DNA of 64,000 nt from Clavelina lepadiformis (taxonomy: Eukaryota; Chordata; Ascidiacea; Aplousobranchia; Clavelinidae), in assembly GCF_947623445.1 (NCBI RefSeq), contig NC_135240.1, positions 21,638,001 to 21,702,000 of the forward strand. Reading direction: 5' to 3'. This document shows, piece after piece, positions 10,630 through 21,949 of this stretch. Every line of letters starts with the position of its first letter. The first letter of the stretch is position 1. The position numbers were made by a program, and so were the translations under genes. The notes below the pieces were generated by a model. That model was not told where the DNA came from. It saw only the letters and a list, made by a program, of their open reading frames with translations, and ran no database searches.

Positions 10630-13600
10630 ATGTCCGTAAATTATTCTGCCGGTTTGTCACCTTATGAACACAAAGGAAAATGTGGAATGCCAGAGGTTTG
10701 TTTATCTTTTTTGACATGAATTTGTGAAGCGTTTCCGTTTGTCATTAGATTAATTATTTACTATAGCCTATCATAGCATACAGTACATTGTTTACTCGGT
10801 TCCATAGCCGAGTGGAAGTGCTAAGGGCGCTGAGCAATACCGTATGAAAAATTAAAAAAAAAAAACGATTAAGAAATGTGGCTCCAAAATTAAACGTTGG
10901 GAGATGGCTGACAGTGGTAAAAGTTTGAAAGCTGATTTTGTATAAACAAAAAATGGTCATTGACTGTCAAAGCCAATTTTCTGATTTCAAATTTTTGTAC
11001 ACAAATAACGGTTAACCATGCAAACATTGTACGATTTTCAAAGTCCAGTGAGCAATAGACCCTTTCCGACTTACCGCCACCATTTGCTTTGGGTGGGAAG
11101 ATTTTTTTCGATCGTCTATGCTTAACAATGGAAATTGTCCACCCACTTTGATTCTTTTTTAAATTATAAACGTTTTGGACATTGGATTATGAAGATTTTA
11201 TTTAGGTGACTTGCATATGAATTCCTTTAAGCGATAACAACAACAATTTTAAAAATATGTTGCCTACTTCTTATTTTACAGTGGTTTGAATCCTACGCAC
11301 AGGGCATGTCCAGTATGATGTCTAGATATGTGGTCAGTGAAGGATGCAATGTAAAATGCATAAGAGTTTGCATGTAATCTGCTGCGCGTTACACAAGCTA
11401 ATTTTGTTTGGCATGTCAAGGAAAGCTAGAAGTAAAAATCAACTAGAAGTAAATACAAACCAAATTATTACCTTCAAACACGTCGCAGATACCACGCAAA
11501 TTCTTATGCATTTTACATCGCATGCATGCTACGCTGACCGCATAACATGACTTCATATTTAACTATTCAAATGCGTAGAATTGAAACCACTGTAAAATAA
11601 GAACTAGGCGTCATATTTTCAATCACGTAAAGGAATTCATGTGCAACTCATCTGAACAAAATCTTTACAATCCAATGGCCAGAACATTTGTAATTTAAAA
11701 AAGAATCAAAGTGGGTCGACATTCTCCATTGTTAAGTATCACAGGCCATCGAAAAAATCTTGCCACCCATAAATTTACGGTATAGATTTACAAAACATTA
11801 TCATAAAACGGTTTTCTAAGGAACTGTTACTGTTGCAGAAAATTGAGTCTGGAGAAGTCCTTATTGAAAAGTCACACAAATTGTCTGACCTGATAAAAGA
11901 AAGCAAGCTAACAGTAGTATTTACAGGTAATGTTTGATTTACATCTAGAGTTCTAGACTTAACAATTTTGCTGAATTTCAGCTGCTGAAACCTAGGCCTA
12001 GTTAATGTTGTTATTTATAGCATATGATTTACAAAAATCTAAAGCAGTCAGTTTCCATGCAAATTCATATGAAAATGCTAAATGTAACATTAGTGTTGCA
12101 GTTTTATTATCGAACCTGTACTGAGGCGAAAATAGCATTTGAGATTTGCTTATTAACACTTGTATCAGGAGCTGGCATCAGCACTTCTGCTGGTATACCT
12201 GATTTTCGTGGTCCAGAAGGTGTTTGGACTTTAGAGAAGCAAGGAAAATCATCAGAATGCAATATAACATTTGAAGATGCCGTGCCAACGTTTTCTCACA
12301 GATGCCTTGTTCAAATGGAGCAGAAAGGTAAAAGTTGTTCTCCATTTCCACATATTTGTCTAACCTCGTATTATACATACATTACAATTTTATGATTTTT
12401 ATATGATACAATTTTGATAAAAAGTATATAATAAACCTGTAGCCTAAAGGGGTGTGAACTTGTCGTATCTTTTGTAAAGCTTCTTATGAGGTTATGTTAT
12501 ATTTCTTGGTAAAATGTGATTGTAAAAATACTTAGAAACGTCTGTTACATTTTAATGAAACTAACTGCAGGTTTAATCCATTTTGTGATATCCCAAAACG
12601 TGGATGGTTTGCATGTCAGATCAGGCTTTCCTAGAGATCGTCTAGCAGAACTTCATGGAAATATGTTTACTCAAAAATGCCAGCTATGCAACAGGTAGGA
12701 TTTGGGTTGGAAGTTAGTTTCAACAATTTTGCCATGACACATTTTTACATGAATCTGATTCTGATTATGCACCCACATAAAATTTAAAACTGAAGACAGG
12801 GTCGGGGTTAATAGATAACAATTTGTTTTTTCTCAAATTCATTTACACATTCGTTGTAATGAAGAACAAAAGTATGTTCGAAACTTATTAGCTATGTATC
12901 TACCTGCGTTTATATTTATTTAGCAAGCTGTTGGTGCTTAAAAACCATCTCATCTCTTTCAACTCTTTTTTATGAAATTGTTTTATTACTGACTTGATTT
13001 TTTCCAAATGTTATAGAGAGTTTGTAATGGATTTTGTTTCTCCGACTATGGGACTAAAATCAACTGGGAGCAAGTGTTTACACAAGAAAAGGAGGGGAAA
13101 GTAATATTTCTGAGGAATGTTTTTTGTTTCAAGCATGTACCATATTGATTAAGTCTATAAGTAACATTTTTTATACTAAAAGTGTAGTTTGTACGTGTGA
13201 GAAACCTGTATAAGACCTTCTGGTAATTAAACTTTATAAGGAAATGTATATAGGACCTTCTAGAAACCTAAATAAGTTCCATTGCATGTCACAGAGATGT
13301 TTTCAAATGGGACATAAATGTGTTAGTTGCAGAGGGGTACTTTGTGACACTATACTAGATTGGGAAGATGCCTTGCCTGATGACCAACTGGAGATGTCAG
13401 AAAAATTTAGCAGAGCTGCTGAACTTGCCATCGTCATTGGGAGCTCCTTACAAGTAAGTTTTTGATCATCAAAATTCGAAACAAAATGACATTACATGAG
13501 GTTTGGCGTTTCTTCTAGATTATTCCTGCAGGAAATCTTCCTTTGTTTACGAAACGAAATCAGGGGAAGCTAGTTATAATAAATCTCCAAACAACAAAAC

Positions 13601-14080
13601 ACGATAAACACGCAGACCTTAGGATATATGGGTAGGTCTTCTTTACACAGTATCATGTTGCGATGCACACTTGTTAGTATTTTTGTTTCAATAACATTTA
13701 ATAGGTATGCTGATGAAGTTATGAAGATTGTTGCAGAAGATTTGAAAATAACTGTACCTGACTACCAAGGTCCTTCTGTTTGCCTGCAGTCTTTACGTGC
13801 CATGCCAGATTTGCCAGCGTTCAAGAAGGCGACTAGTAATGCCAGAAAAAGAAAACAACCTACTGTTGCCAGCAATTGTTCTAACAGTGAGGGAAATTTT
13901 CCAGACACAAAAACAAGTGGTAACAAACAGAAACAAGAACTTAATGAAAGCAAAGTAAAGGCTGAATTAAATTTACAAAACAATATTGCTCTTCCAACGG
14001 TAGCACAGGAACTAGAAACATCACCTGGAAAATCTATGCACTTAACTTCAAGTCAGTTGAAACAAGAAATATCCACATAA
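10630..14080 (+). CDS. SIRT6: Sirtuin-6 NAD-dependent protein deacylase
   Basis: Nuclear class III deacylase/ADP-ribosyltransferase acting on histone H3 and long-chain acyl-lysine. Eight exons: 10630-10695, 11839-11926, 12169-12327, 12571-12694, 13017-13100, 13297-13453, 13519-13631, 13705-14080. All introns have GT..AG ends and the lengths add to 1167 bases, a continuous 388-residue frame. The start [19 protein letters not shown] matches the vertebrate SIRT6 N-terminus almost word for word. The Rossmann/NAD motif is [20 protein letters not shown], with [20 protein letters not shown] and the catalytic His in ELHGNMF. Structural zinc ligands are CQLC in exon 4 and later cysteines around [17 protein letters not shown] and [15 protein letters not shown] are also family-typical. 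The C-terminal tail is disordered, with a basic ARKRKQP stretch that may be a nuclear signal. ALG13 follows on the same strand 384 bases later. Confidence 0.97.
10796..10840 (+). repeat. Possible tRNA-like/SINE head fragment
   Basis: ATAGCCGAGTGGAAGTGCTA resembles a polymerase III box A (TAGCCGAGTGG..), as in the SINE heads at 6.9 and 21.5 kb, and lies in SIRT6 intron 1. No box B or cloverleaf could be completed, so it is at best a fragment. Confidence 0.25.
11070..11785. repeat. Long inverted repeat (foldback element) in SIRT6 intron 1
   Basis: Left arm about 11070-11395 and right arm about 11466-11785 are imperfect reverse complements over roughly 310 bases, with a loop of about 70. Paired landmarks are GGTGGGAAGATTTTTTTCGA (11089) with its complement near 11755; CCCACTTTGATTCTTTTTTA (11150) with TAAAAAAGAATCAAAGTGGG (11696); TTCTTATTTTACAGTGGTTT (11268) with AAACCACTGTAAAATAAGAA (11584); and GATGTAAAATGCATAAGA-type inner stems at 11345 and 11500. 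It has no coding potential. It looks like a foldback transposon or a MITE pair inserted head to head. It would be transcribed in the SIRT6 pre-mRNA and could form a very long hairpin. Confidence 0.9.
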
Positions 14081-14464
14081 AACATCTCAACAGTTTGTGA
14101 GGACATTAGTATACCTGTTTTATATTTTTGTGATTGTTTTCAGTACTTTTTCACAAAGAATTGTGGTGCAAACAGCCAGACAAGTTTTTCTCCATTGATT
14201 TAATCGTTGCAAAAATACTTAGATCGACCTTTTTTCATTCTTACAAAATCATGGAGATAAACTGTTTTTAAACCTTATCTTCAGTTTTTCCACTGCGGTG
14301 AATCATTATGATTGCATGCATTGTTCATATGTTTTTTTACTATTAAAATCCAGAATCACTTTGCTAACTGCTTTATTATTTATTAGGTTTGACAGATAAC
14401 GTAAATTTAATTTTCTGCTAACATCAATGGTAACAATATTGGAAGTTAGGAAAACTGGTATCCG

Positions 14465-15323
14465 ATGTCTGTGTTTGTCACAGTCGGAACAACCTCATTT
14501 GAAACTCTAATTGAAACAGTAACAAGCAAACTAATTGTACAGGTAAGTTACATATTACACAAAACCAGATGGTAGTTTTGAGCCAAATGTAAAAATATAT
14601 AATTACATACAACAGACGCTGCGAACTCTAGGTTACAAAAACTTGACTGTGCAGTATGGAAGAGGAATTTATGAGGTGGAAGAAGTATCATGCTCACAGT
14701 TCAGTGTAACAGGATATCGATATAAAAGCTCCATTCTGGATGACATAGAAAATGCAGACCTTGTTATTAGTCATGCTGGTATGCACAGGACTTGTATATT
14801 GTTTTTCACATGCTTCAACTAATTTGTTCGGCAACACTAATTCATGGAAGTGTGAGAATGCACGAGTAACATACAAATCATTTTGTATTTGAACCTTCCT
14901 TAAGCACTCCAGCAGGCACCCAGGTCCACACTTCCATACATTGTTTAATCAATTACATGTTATTACAACTAAAGGGGCTGGAAGCTGCCTGGAAGTTCTT
15001 GAGGCTAGGAAACCACTGATCGTTGTTGTAAATGAAAAGTTAATGAACAATCATCAATTTGAATTAGCCAAACAGTTTTATCAAGATGGTCATTTACTCT
15101 ATTGCACATGCAGGTATCCCAGAAAAGTTGGTTTAGATAACCTTTCTATCTTGCTAAATATGTAATCATGGCTAAAATTAAATCTAGTTGATATTTACAT
15201 TTACTTGTTAGCACCCTTGCTTCCACGTTGAAAGATATGGACCTTTCATCACTGAAACCTCTTCCACCGCCAAAAACATCACAATGCGTGCTCCATATCA
15301 AAGAACATTTTGGCTTATCCTGA
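14465..15323 (+). CDS. ALG13: UDP-GlcNAc transferase subunit ALG13
   Basis: Catalytic subunit that, with the membrane anchor ALG14, adds the second GlcNAc to dolichol-PP-GlcNAc on the cytosolic ER face in N-glycan precursor synthesis. Four exons: 14465-14542, 14616-14778, 14975-15113, 15212-15323, giving 163 residues in one continuous frame with GT..AG introns. Family motifs are [17 protein letters not shown] at the N-terminus (GT-B fold start), [20 protein letters not shown] (the UDP-sugar-binding glycine-rich loop formed across intron 2), and [18 protein letters not shown]. The length is that of the short, single-domain ALG13. There is no sign of the OTU/Tudor extension of long vertebrate forms. 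It is convergent with MINPP1, whose stop lies 312 bases to the right. Confidence 0.96.
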
Positions 15324-15483
15324 TTTTAGTTTTAACAAAACTTATGTATTATGTAAGGAAATGATACTGCTATAGAATGGAATGCCATTTCAAAAGGACT
15401 TCATAAATGTTTCCCGTATTGGTTGTGTTATATGTTATATAAGTTGACCTTACTGCTAAACTCATCGTACATTTTGCATGTAG

Positions 15484-15489
15484 TTTATT
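15484..15489 (-). terminator. Candidate MINPP1 poly(A) signal
   Basis: Minus-strand AATAAA (TTTATT on plus) about 145 bases beyond the MINPP1 stop. It lies inside the predicted ALG13 3' UTR, so the two transcripts would overlap tail to tail. Confidence 0.45.
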
Positions 15490-15506
15490 TCCTGAAACAT
15501 GGTGTA

Positions 15507-15512
15507 AATAAA
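15507..15512 (+). terminator. Candidate ALG13 poly(A) signal
   Basis: Plus-strand AATAAA 184 bases after the ALG13 stop codon, the first canonical signal there. Cleavage would fall near 15525-15540. Confidence 0.55.
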
Positions 15513-15634
15513 AATATCTACTAAAATTGTTATGTGTTTTTGCCATATCGATTCCCCCACATAATATTGTATGTTACCATTTGTTTTACAGAGCTAGATT
15601 GACGCATTAAGAGCATAACCTTGATAAACTTCTA

Positions 15635-18600
15635 CTATATATGACATATTTGTTTGCAATTAAACTTGGCTAAAAGTGAATAAAGGTATTCTCGTACTAT
15701 GTTGTAGTCACAAAAATAACAGTTATTAGCTATAGGCATTTTAATAAGATGATCATTTGATATTACAGCCAACTTCACAGGGAGGTGTGCCTCGGATATA
15801 GAATGGTAAAGCAGAAACATAACGCTGCCAGCAAATGGACTGAAAGTTCCTGTCCTAAAATCAATGGCCATTGCCAGTTCTGATATGTTGACAAATGTTA
15901 CCAAATTTTAACTAACCAAAGTTGTTTGGAGTTTTGTACTTGCCTAAAAAGCCGCATGTGTCGATGAAGTTGGAAACTATCAGCAGTTAGGGGAATTCCA
16001 TCTTTATAGAAGTTCAGAAAACATAACAATGGTATCAAAGTCTCTGCATGACCAAATCTCAAAACCACTGATGAACTGCAAAAAATTCAATAAACTTAAC
16101 ATTCAAAAGTTGTTTTGGGAAACAGAAAAAAACACTGCATTTTCGGAAATGTTACTTATAAAATCATGTGGTTGGATTGAAGATCTTAATGCTTATTTTA
16201 TAATAAGAACAGTGGAGCATGACATGTATGCCTGGTCGGAAATCATAGAACAACACCTTACTAAAAAAAGTACCCTGCACTCACTTTCTTTCCGTCTCGC
16301 TCTTCCTTAGAGCAATATCAAGCCTTAAAATGATATCTTGTAGTAGACGGCAGGAAAGTTGGAAATTGATGTCGTAGCCATACCCAGTTTTGTAATAATG
16401 CTTTAGATCAGCAGCATACTCCATGACCTTTGAGACAGATTAACAACTCTCGTAACTGTGTAACAGAGTAGCCTAACCCTATTCGTGTATGAGTAAGTCT
16501 GCTTGTCTCTGCTGAGATAACGACTACTGCAGCAACCCGACTTAGTTTAATAATAAACTGCAGTTGACAACATGAAACATTAAACAGATCAATAAAATGG
16601 AGGTAATGTATAATAAGTAAAAACACTTTAGCTTGCTGGGATATTCAATAAAAGGCTCGTTAACAAGCACAAATAGACTTAAAACGTCCTCTCCCAGGAA
16701 GATATGTCTAAAATAATTAGTAGGGTCCAGCAATCATACAAGTTTGCACCACTATTAAAAACTATGCCTTAATCAAAGCTATAGTCATATGACCATGTTT
16801 AATGTATTTTAGCAAAGACAGTATTACCTGTAGACTTTCTATAGTGAAAAGGTCACAGATGTTGTATTGCTCAAACAGTGCTGATTCAAAAGTACACAGT
16901 TGGTACAAAGAGATCACATCTGGAGCAGTGATCGGTTTTTCTAAACGTTGTAGCAGCAACAGATTATGAACTGTGATGTGAAGCATGACATACATAAAAC
17001 TGTCACTTCAATGATATACCAAAGTAATAAGACACAGCTGCAATAGTCCTTTGGAAAACTTGGGAATTCAAAAATTTCTTGTGCTCAAAATCTGCAGTTT
17101 TATTGTTTTCCACTGCGTTACTATACCTGCAAGTAAGAACGTATGTGCCAAAAAATCTAATAAGAGATAACTAAATAAAAGTATATAGTTATCCCTTATA
17201 CATTTTTAGAAACTGCTCTATTGTGACTGTGAGCAAGACAGCAATTCAGATACCTGTAAATTAACACTAGAACGACAAAGCACGTCAATTGACACATTTC
17301 AAGTTTTAAATTTCTTGTATCACTGCCGGACATCGCCATTTTCTAAAACTTCTTGACAATTATTTGTTTCTTACAATACTCAATTTGTCTGACTTTTGGG
17401 GGTTTTACGATTAAAACAGCGAATTTATGCATATATCTACCTTGAACAACCACACGCGTCAATTGACGCACACAGCTTAACATTTCACATTGTGACAGTG
17501 AAGGAAGGTGTGATTGCAGTCTACAGAATCATAACAACATGAGAAAACGGAACAACGGGATAATCAGCATGAGGTGTAATTGAGCATTGTGAGGTCACAG
17601 TCGGTATGGGATCGTTTTCTCCACTGTAGAAATTCGGGCTTAGTCAGCGATTTTATTCAAGAGTAGCACATACTTGCGAGCAGTGGACATTTAAAAGGAG
17701 GAAAGGCAAGGAAGGCTGTACTTCAAGAAAGCTTTTTTTTCACTAAATAAACGAACAAATTTTATTTTTTGTGTATCATGTGACAATTGATGCACTTGGT
17801 CGTTCTAGGTAGTTTGAAAATACGGTCGATCTAGTGTTAACGAATTTAGATTTACATTCAAGTTATACCATCTTACTTTGAACAGTTATCAAATGTACGA
17901 AGTAATTGTGCATTAATTGATACTGGTATCTTCCCATAATAAACAGTTCCATTTCGATCGTTGTTGGCATCTTTGAGAATTTTCCGTTTTTTATATTTTC
18001 CACAAGCTTTGTCTTCAAGTTACATATCCCCACAAACAATAAAGACATCGATTTTATCATACTTTGTAAGTTTATCATGATTTGTATCTACTTAATAAAT
18101 ATCAGACCAAAAAATGAATTGATGACAGTTGCTGAAATTTTATTGGAATGATGAAGTAATGTATTTGCGCTAACAAAATTGTGCTTTTCAGCTAATTTCA
18201 AATTAATTACACAAGAATACACTAATATAAAATTAGAATCACTTACTTGTTATTGTATTTCTTTGACAAACTTCTAATAGGCACTGCAATTTTGTAATGA
18301 AGGCATTGGCACTGGCTAGTACTCTTAATTTTGGACTAGTCATAACTAAAAGTGAACCTTCAAACATTCCATAAAAATTACCCATATCCGAAATATCCCA
18401 TTAGAGTCTGAACTAAGCACTCACACAATAAAGATTGTTATACAATATTACATGTTTACACCATAATAAAATCAAATTCATTGCAACTCATTTCGTCTCC
18501 TTTTTGATTAGAAACAAAAGAATCCCAGCAATGATATTTTATAACTAGAAACTTCTCCATACCTTTCCAATTCATCACATCACATAGTGCCTTGGGTGCA

Positions 18601-20551
18601 ATTTTAAAAACCTTTTCAGCATGGGCTGTAAGTTCGTTCCATCCTGTTTTATGCAGAGTGTAATTACGATGATGTGGAAAGTGCCTTTTCCAAAGCTTGA
18701 GTTGAACATAGTTGCTAGTTCAGTAAATCAAATATGCAATCGGTACCAATTTTCCCTGTTTTTTAAATCAATTCAATAAATTATTCTTACCATAAAACTT
18801 TTTTTTAATTTGTGTTTTCTGTCGAATGATCTCAATTTTGTTAATGTTGACCACCAAGCTTGAAGTTTGCTTTTACTAGGAAACCTTGTTCCATGCCGAT
18901 ACAATGCATCAATATGAAAAGGAACATATGTCTACACAGTTTATTGTAAGAGTTTTTGCATATAGAATTACAGTATTTCTACTTTATGTTCCAAACTATT
19001 TGTAATTATAGCCTGTGACTGGTAAAGTTGTTCCTGTTTACAATTATGATGTGGCTTGCACATCATTTAAATTTGTATTAATTGTGATTGTTTATTTTAT
19101 GATACACAAAACAGCAGAAATTCAGAAAGCTGGTGCCCATATAACTGACAATAGTAAAACAGAAAATGATGAAAACTGTTTCAGGACAATGTTGACAGCA
19201 AAACATTTAGAAAGTATGAATTTTATTTTCCCAACTACTGATATGTAGCAATTTTTTGAGGAAATTTGGTCAAGATTAATCAAGATTCTAGTATCTACAG
19301 AAATATATACTGTACGACATAAAATTATTTTTAATTCATTTTTAACGCCGAAGTTAGTATAGATGAAAATTAACAGACCAACTTCTATGTTTACATATTA
19401 TTAGCTCAGGTATATATATATTTTATAATTTCTCCATTATATTGTCACATTGTTATTTACATACTCATACCCTTATATCATTGCAAATAGCTCTAACAAA
19501 ATATTACATACATACATACATTTGGCACTGTACTTGCAGTCCATAATTTTAAGTCTATAAATTGTGATATAGGTCTCCTAGTATAAGGCGATTTTGTGGC
19601 TAGATGGTTGAAAGTCTTCTTTTCCCTGTGACCAAGTAGAAATAGTATAAAACGAATTAATGTTTCAGTATAAAAATCAATTGGCATTTACTGTCTACAG
19701 TTTTTAAAATCACTAAAACTAACATTTGTTGGCTAAGTTTGCACATTTGGCATTCTGACTTATATATCAGTTATTAAATAAAATTCTTGTAATCACAATC
19801 AGTGATTTACCGAAAATAAAATGTTGGCTGTGACAATGTATAAAACTTTGAAGTAAACGGACAATCCCTTTCATCTGGAACTCCCACTATTTTCAAACTA
19901 TATATTTCTGGTATTTGCAATCAGTTTTATGTAAAATAAAACATAGCATGACAGTCAAGGCATTATTCATTTTTTAGTAATAATCTGTAACAATTTTGGA
20001 TCACAACTTTACAGTTTTGCACATCAAGTTCCTTTTTTTTGGACCCAATTGATAAATTAGAGGCTTTTTCAAGTAATTATTCATTTTCCATGTTACAGTA
20101 TTGTTAATAATATTCATTTACTGTATATAACTTAATTTTGGCAATAACAATATAGCCTGCCAACAGAGATAAAACTTCAATTCTGGTCAAATAATTCATT
20201 AGTCTACCAAAGTAAATTATGTGGCGATTTACAGACTTTTATGCTCTCTTTAACGTAGAACAATAGAGTATATATATATAATATGTTGTTTAAATTTTGT
20301 TATTTTTGCTTAATGTTTAAAGAATCTATAGCATTCCTATATGCATTTCAAAATATGATATCAATAAAATACCATTAACCCTTGTTACATTATAAACAAC
20401 TTTTTATTGGTCAACTCGTTCATACCTTAGCTTTTTGTTCATACCTTAGCTGTAACAAAGGTGACTCTTCTAACACAGGTAACACAAAAGTCAAGATGAT
20501 ACTACATGGCAACAAAGTTCCAAAGATATTCTTCCCTGCCATGGAAAGCAT
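15635..20551 (-). CDS. MINPP1: Multiple inositol polyphosphate phosphatase (histidine acid phosphatase family)
   Basis: Removes phosphates from InsP6/InsP5 and other inositol polyphosphates; secretory/ER-lumen enzyme in animals. Exons from the 5' end: 20445-20551 (signal-peptide-like [20 protein letters not shown]); about 19534-19625 ([12 protein letters not shown], matching the family TKTxY region); 18791-18931 with the catalytic RHGTRFPS; 18563 to about 18718 ([12 protein letters not shown]); about 18250-18370 ([16 protein letters not shown]); about 17880-17995 ([14 protein letters not shown]); about 17052-17115; 16848 to about 16945; about 16300-16436 ([20 protein letters not shown]); about 15955-16068 with the proton-donor [11 protein letters not shown]; 15635-15854 ([15 protein letters not shown]). 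The RHG and HAE catalytic motifs are both intact. The last exon ends without a KDEL-type retention signal, unlike the human SDEL end. One 5' splice (exon 2 to 3) is not phase-resolved. A piggyBac-like MITE lies in one intron. Confidence 0.93.
17261..17840. mobile_element. TTAA-flanked piggyBac-like MITE in a MINPP1 intron
   Basis: 580-bp non-coding element bounded by TTAA at 17261-17264 and 17837-17840. Its ends are inverted: TTAACACTAG at the left and CTAGTGTTAA at the right. Just inside, GAACGACAAAGCACGTCAAT is mirrored by the complement of TTGATGCACTTGGTCGTTC near 17785-17806. An internal palindrome GCGTCAATTGACGC (17456-17469) repeats the subterminal motif. TTAA duplication with CACTAG-type ends is typical of piggyBac elements. 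No transposase is present. Confidence 0.8.
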
Positions 20552-21540
20552 CAGGTCCACCACCAAAAACTGATCTAATCAAACATTTTACTTCATGTGT
20601 ATATCAACTGTGATACAGAAAAAAAGATTAGCTTATCTTTTTAATACTACTGAACTAAGTACCCTAATACTAGCCTACATGCTAGTTTGTTAGGTTGAAA
20701 ATTCTCAAATGAAATGATGCATTAAAAGTATATTCCAAATACATTTGCTTAAACATTTTTTTCAAACACTCTACCCGTCTACAAGTATGGTTTGGTATTT
20801 TTCAACGTACTCACCAACACTTTGCAATTCTTGTACACACGAAAAAACAAAACAAATCAGAATGTGTTGATTTGTGCGTGATCTTCTGTTTACCACACCA
20901 GAACTTTACAATGGACAGATGGGTGTAGCCTAGTATCATCTGTATAAGTTACCAATAGCTAAAGCTGTATTGACGATACAGTTCAGTGAAAAAATAGTTA
21001 AATGGTAGTTCAGTATTTCATTGGTGCTCGATACTTTTAACAAAAGTAAAGTCTGCTACAAGGCTGGGACAGCTTGTGACACATGAACCCAATCTTGCCT
21101 TGCATGGTTGACAGATCTGGTAAAAAAACGCAAACTCTGTCCGGAGTTGACTCTAGTTCCATGACCACCTTTGACGAAAAGGCTCACCCATAGCACTGGA
21201 CTGCAGAGTATGGCCGTTTTCAGCAAGATCTTGGGTGTGCCAAACAATTAAAAATGACAAGTGCGGCGCACAAAAATGCTCACACCTAATGGAAGTGTGC
21301 AATTGCACAGTAATGTACACAGTTTGACCTTTTCAATCTCTAAATCAATTAAAAATTGCGTGCACAGAAGTTCTATCCAAGTCTTTAAGTGCAAAATAAC
21401 GCACCTTAAGTGTGGGACTGAAGCTAATGATAAACAGTAATGAGTGCGGGTATGTCAAACTCAGCAGTTGGGCCATAGTATATGATATTAATTTAAATTG
21501 TTGTTGTTAAGCTAGTATCGGTATTCTATCAATTCATTGG
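20552..21540. other. Region upstream of MINPP1
   Basis: Presumed MINPP1 promoter. No coding exon or clear repeat was recognised. Confidence 0.4.
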
Positions 21541-21725
21541 CCAGGTCACTAGCCCAGTGGTTTGAGCGCTGGCCTCGCAACAAATGTGGCTTATGTTCCA
21601 TATTCGATACCTAGTGGCGCCATACTGTTGTAATGCCCTTAAGCAAGGCATTAACGATACTTGCTCTTGTTCCTTTCCTGTTCAGTGGATCCGGTGGACA
21701 GTTCTAAATTTGGGCAACACTATAT
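21541..21725 (+). mobile_element. tRNA-derived SINE, copy B
   Basis: Box A-like TAGCCCAGTGGTTTGAGCGC at 21550, box B-like ATTCGATACCTAGTGGCGCC at 21601, then TTGTAATGCCCTTAAGCAAG and TTCAGTGGATCC. It shares order and spacing with the minus-strand copy at 6825-6985. An A-rich segment and module M (21749-21832) follow. Confidence 0.8.
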
Positions 21726-21748
21726 AAAAAATCAACCAAAATAAAAAA

Positions 21749-21832
21749 TGTGTGACAATTGAAACTTGCACAAAGTCTAGCTCTAGGTAACGGGGATCGA
21801 GCGATGAGACTGCCGGGTTTAAATTGTGCAAT
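21749..21832 (+). repeat. Companion repeat module M, copy 2
   Basis: Starts GTGTGACAATTGAAACTTGC and ends GGGTTTAAATTGTGCAATGA; similar to 6998-7087. Here it follows the SINE body in the same orientation, whereas at 7 kb it abuts the SINE head. Confidence 0.6.
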
Positions 21833-21844
21833 GACACTAAAAAT

Positions 21845-21946
21845 GGGTGTAGTGAAAATATGTACAAACGAATGACGTCACAATTTGAGTAGCTGGGGTT
21901 CAGTACATAAATGCATCACATGGTTGTGCATTTCTGCATTAGACCC
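21845..21946. mobile_element. CRE-bearing MITE family, copy 1
   Basis: 102-bp element with degenerate terminal inverted repeats GGGTGTAGTG and CTGCATTAGACCC, and a core TGACGTCACAATTTGAG (CRE palindrome 21873-21880). Related copies are at 48300-48387 (partial), 48414-48514, 58660-58768 and 59431-59586. Confidence 0.8.
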
Positions 21947-21949
21947 AAA

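Noticed and set aside
10796..10870. tRNA gene
   Set aside because: A box A-like word is present, but no box B and no foldable acceptor, anticodon and T arms were found.
10630..15323. SIRT6-ALG13 operon
   Set aside because: Tunicates do have operons with trans-splicing, but the 384-base gap is longer than the very short spacers typical of them, and an independent promoter fits as well.
16029..16310. 93-codon plus-strand frame
   Set aside because: Lies antisense to the MINPP1 exons with the HAE motif and has no similarity of its own.
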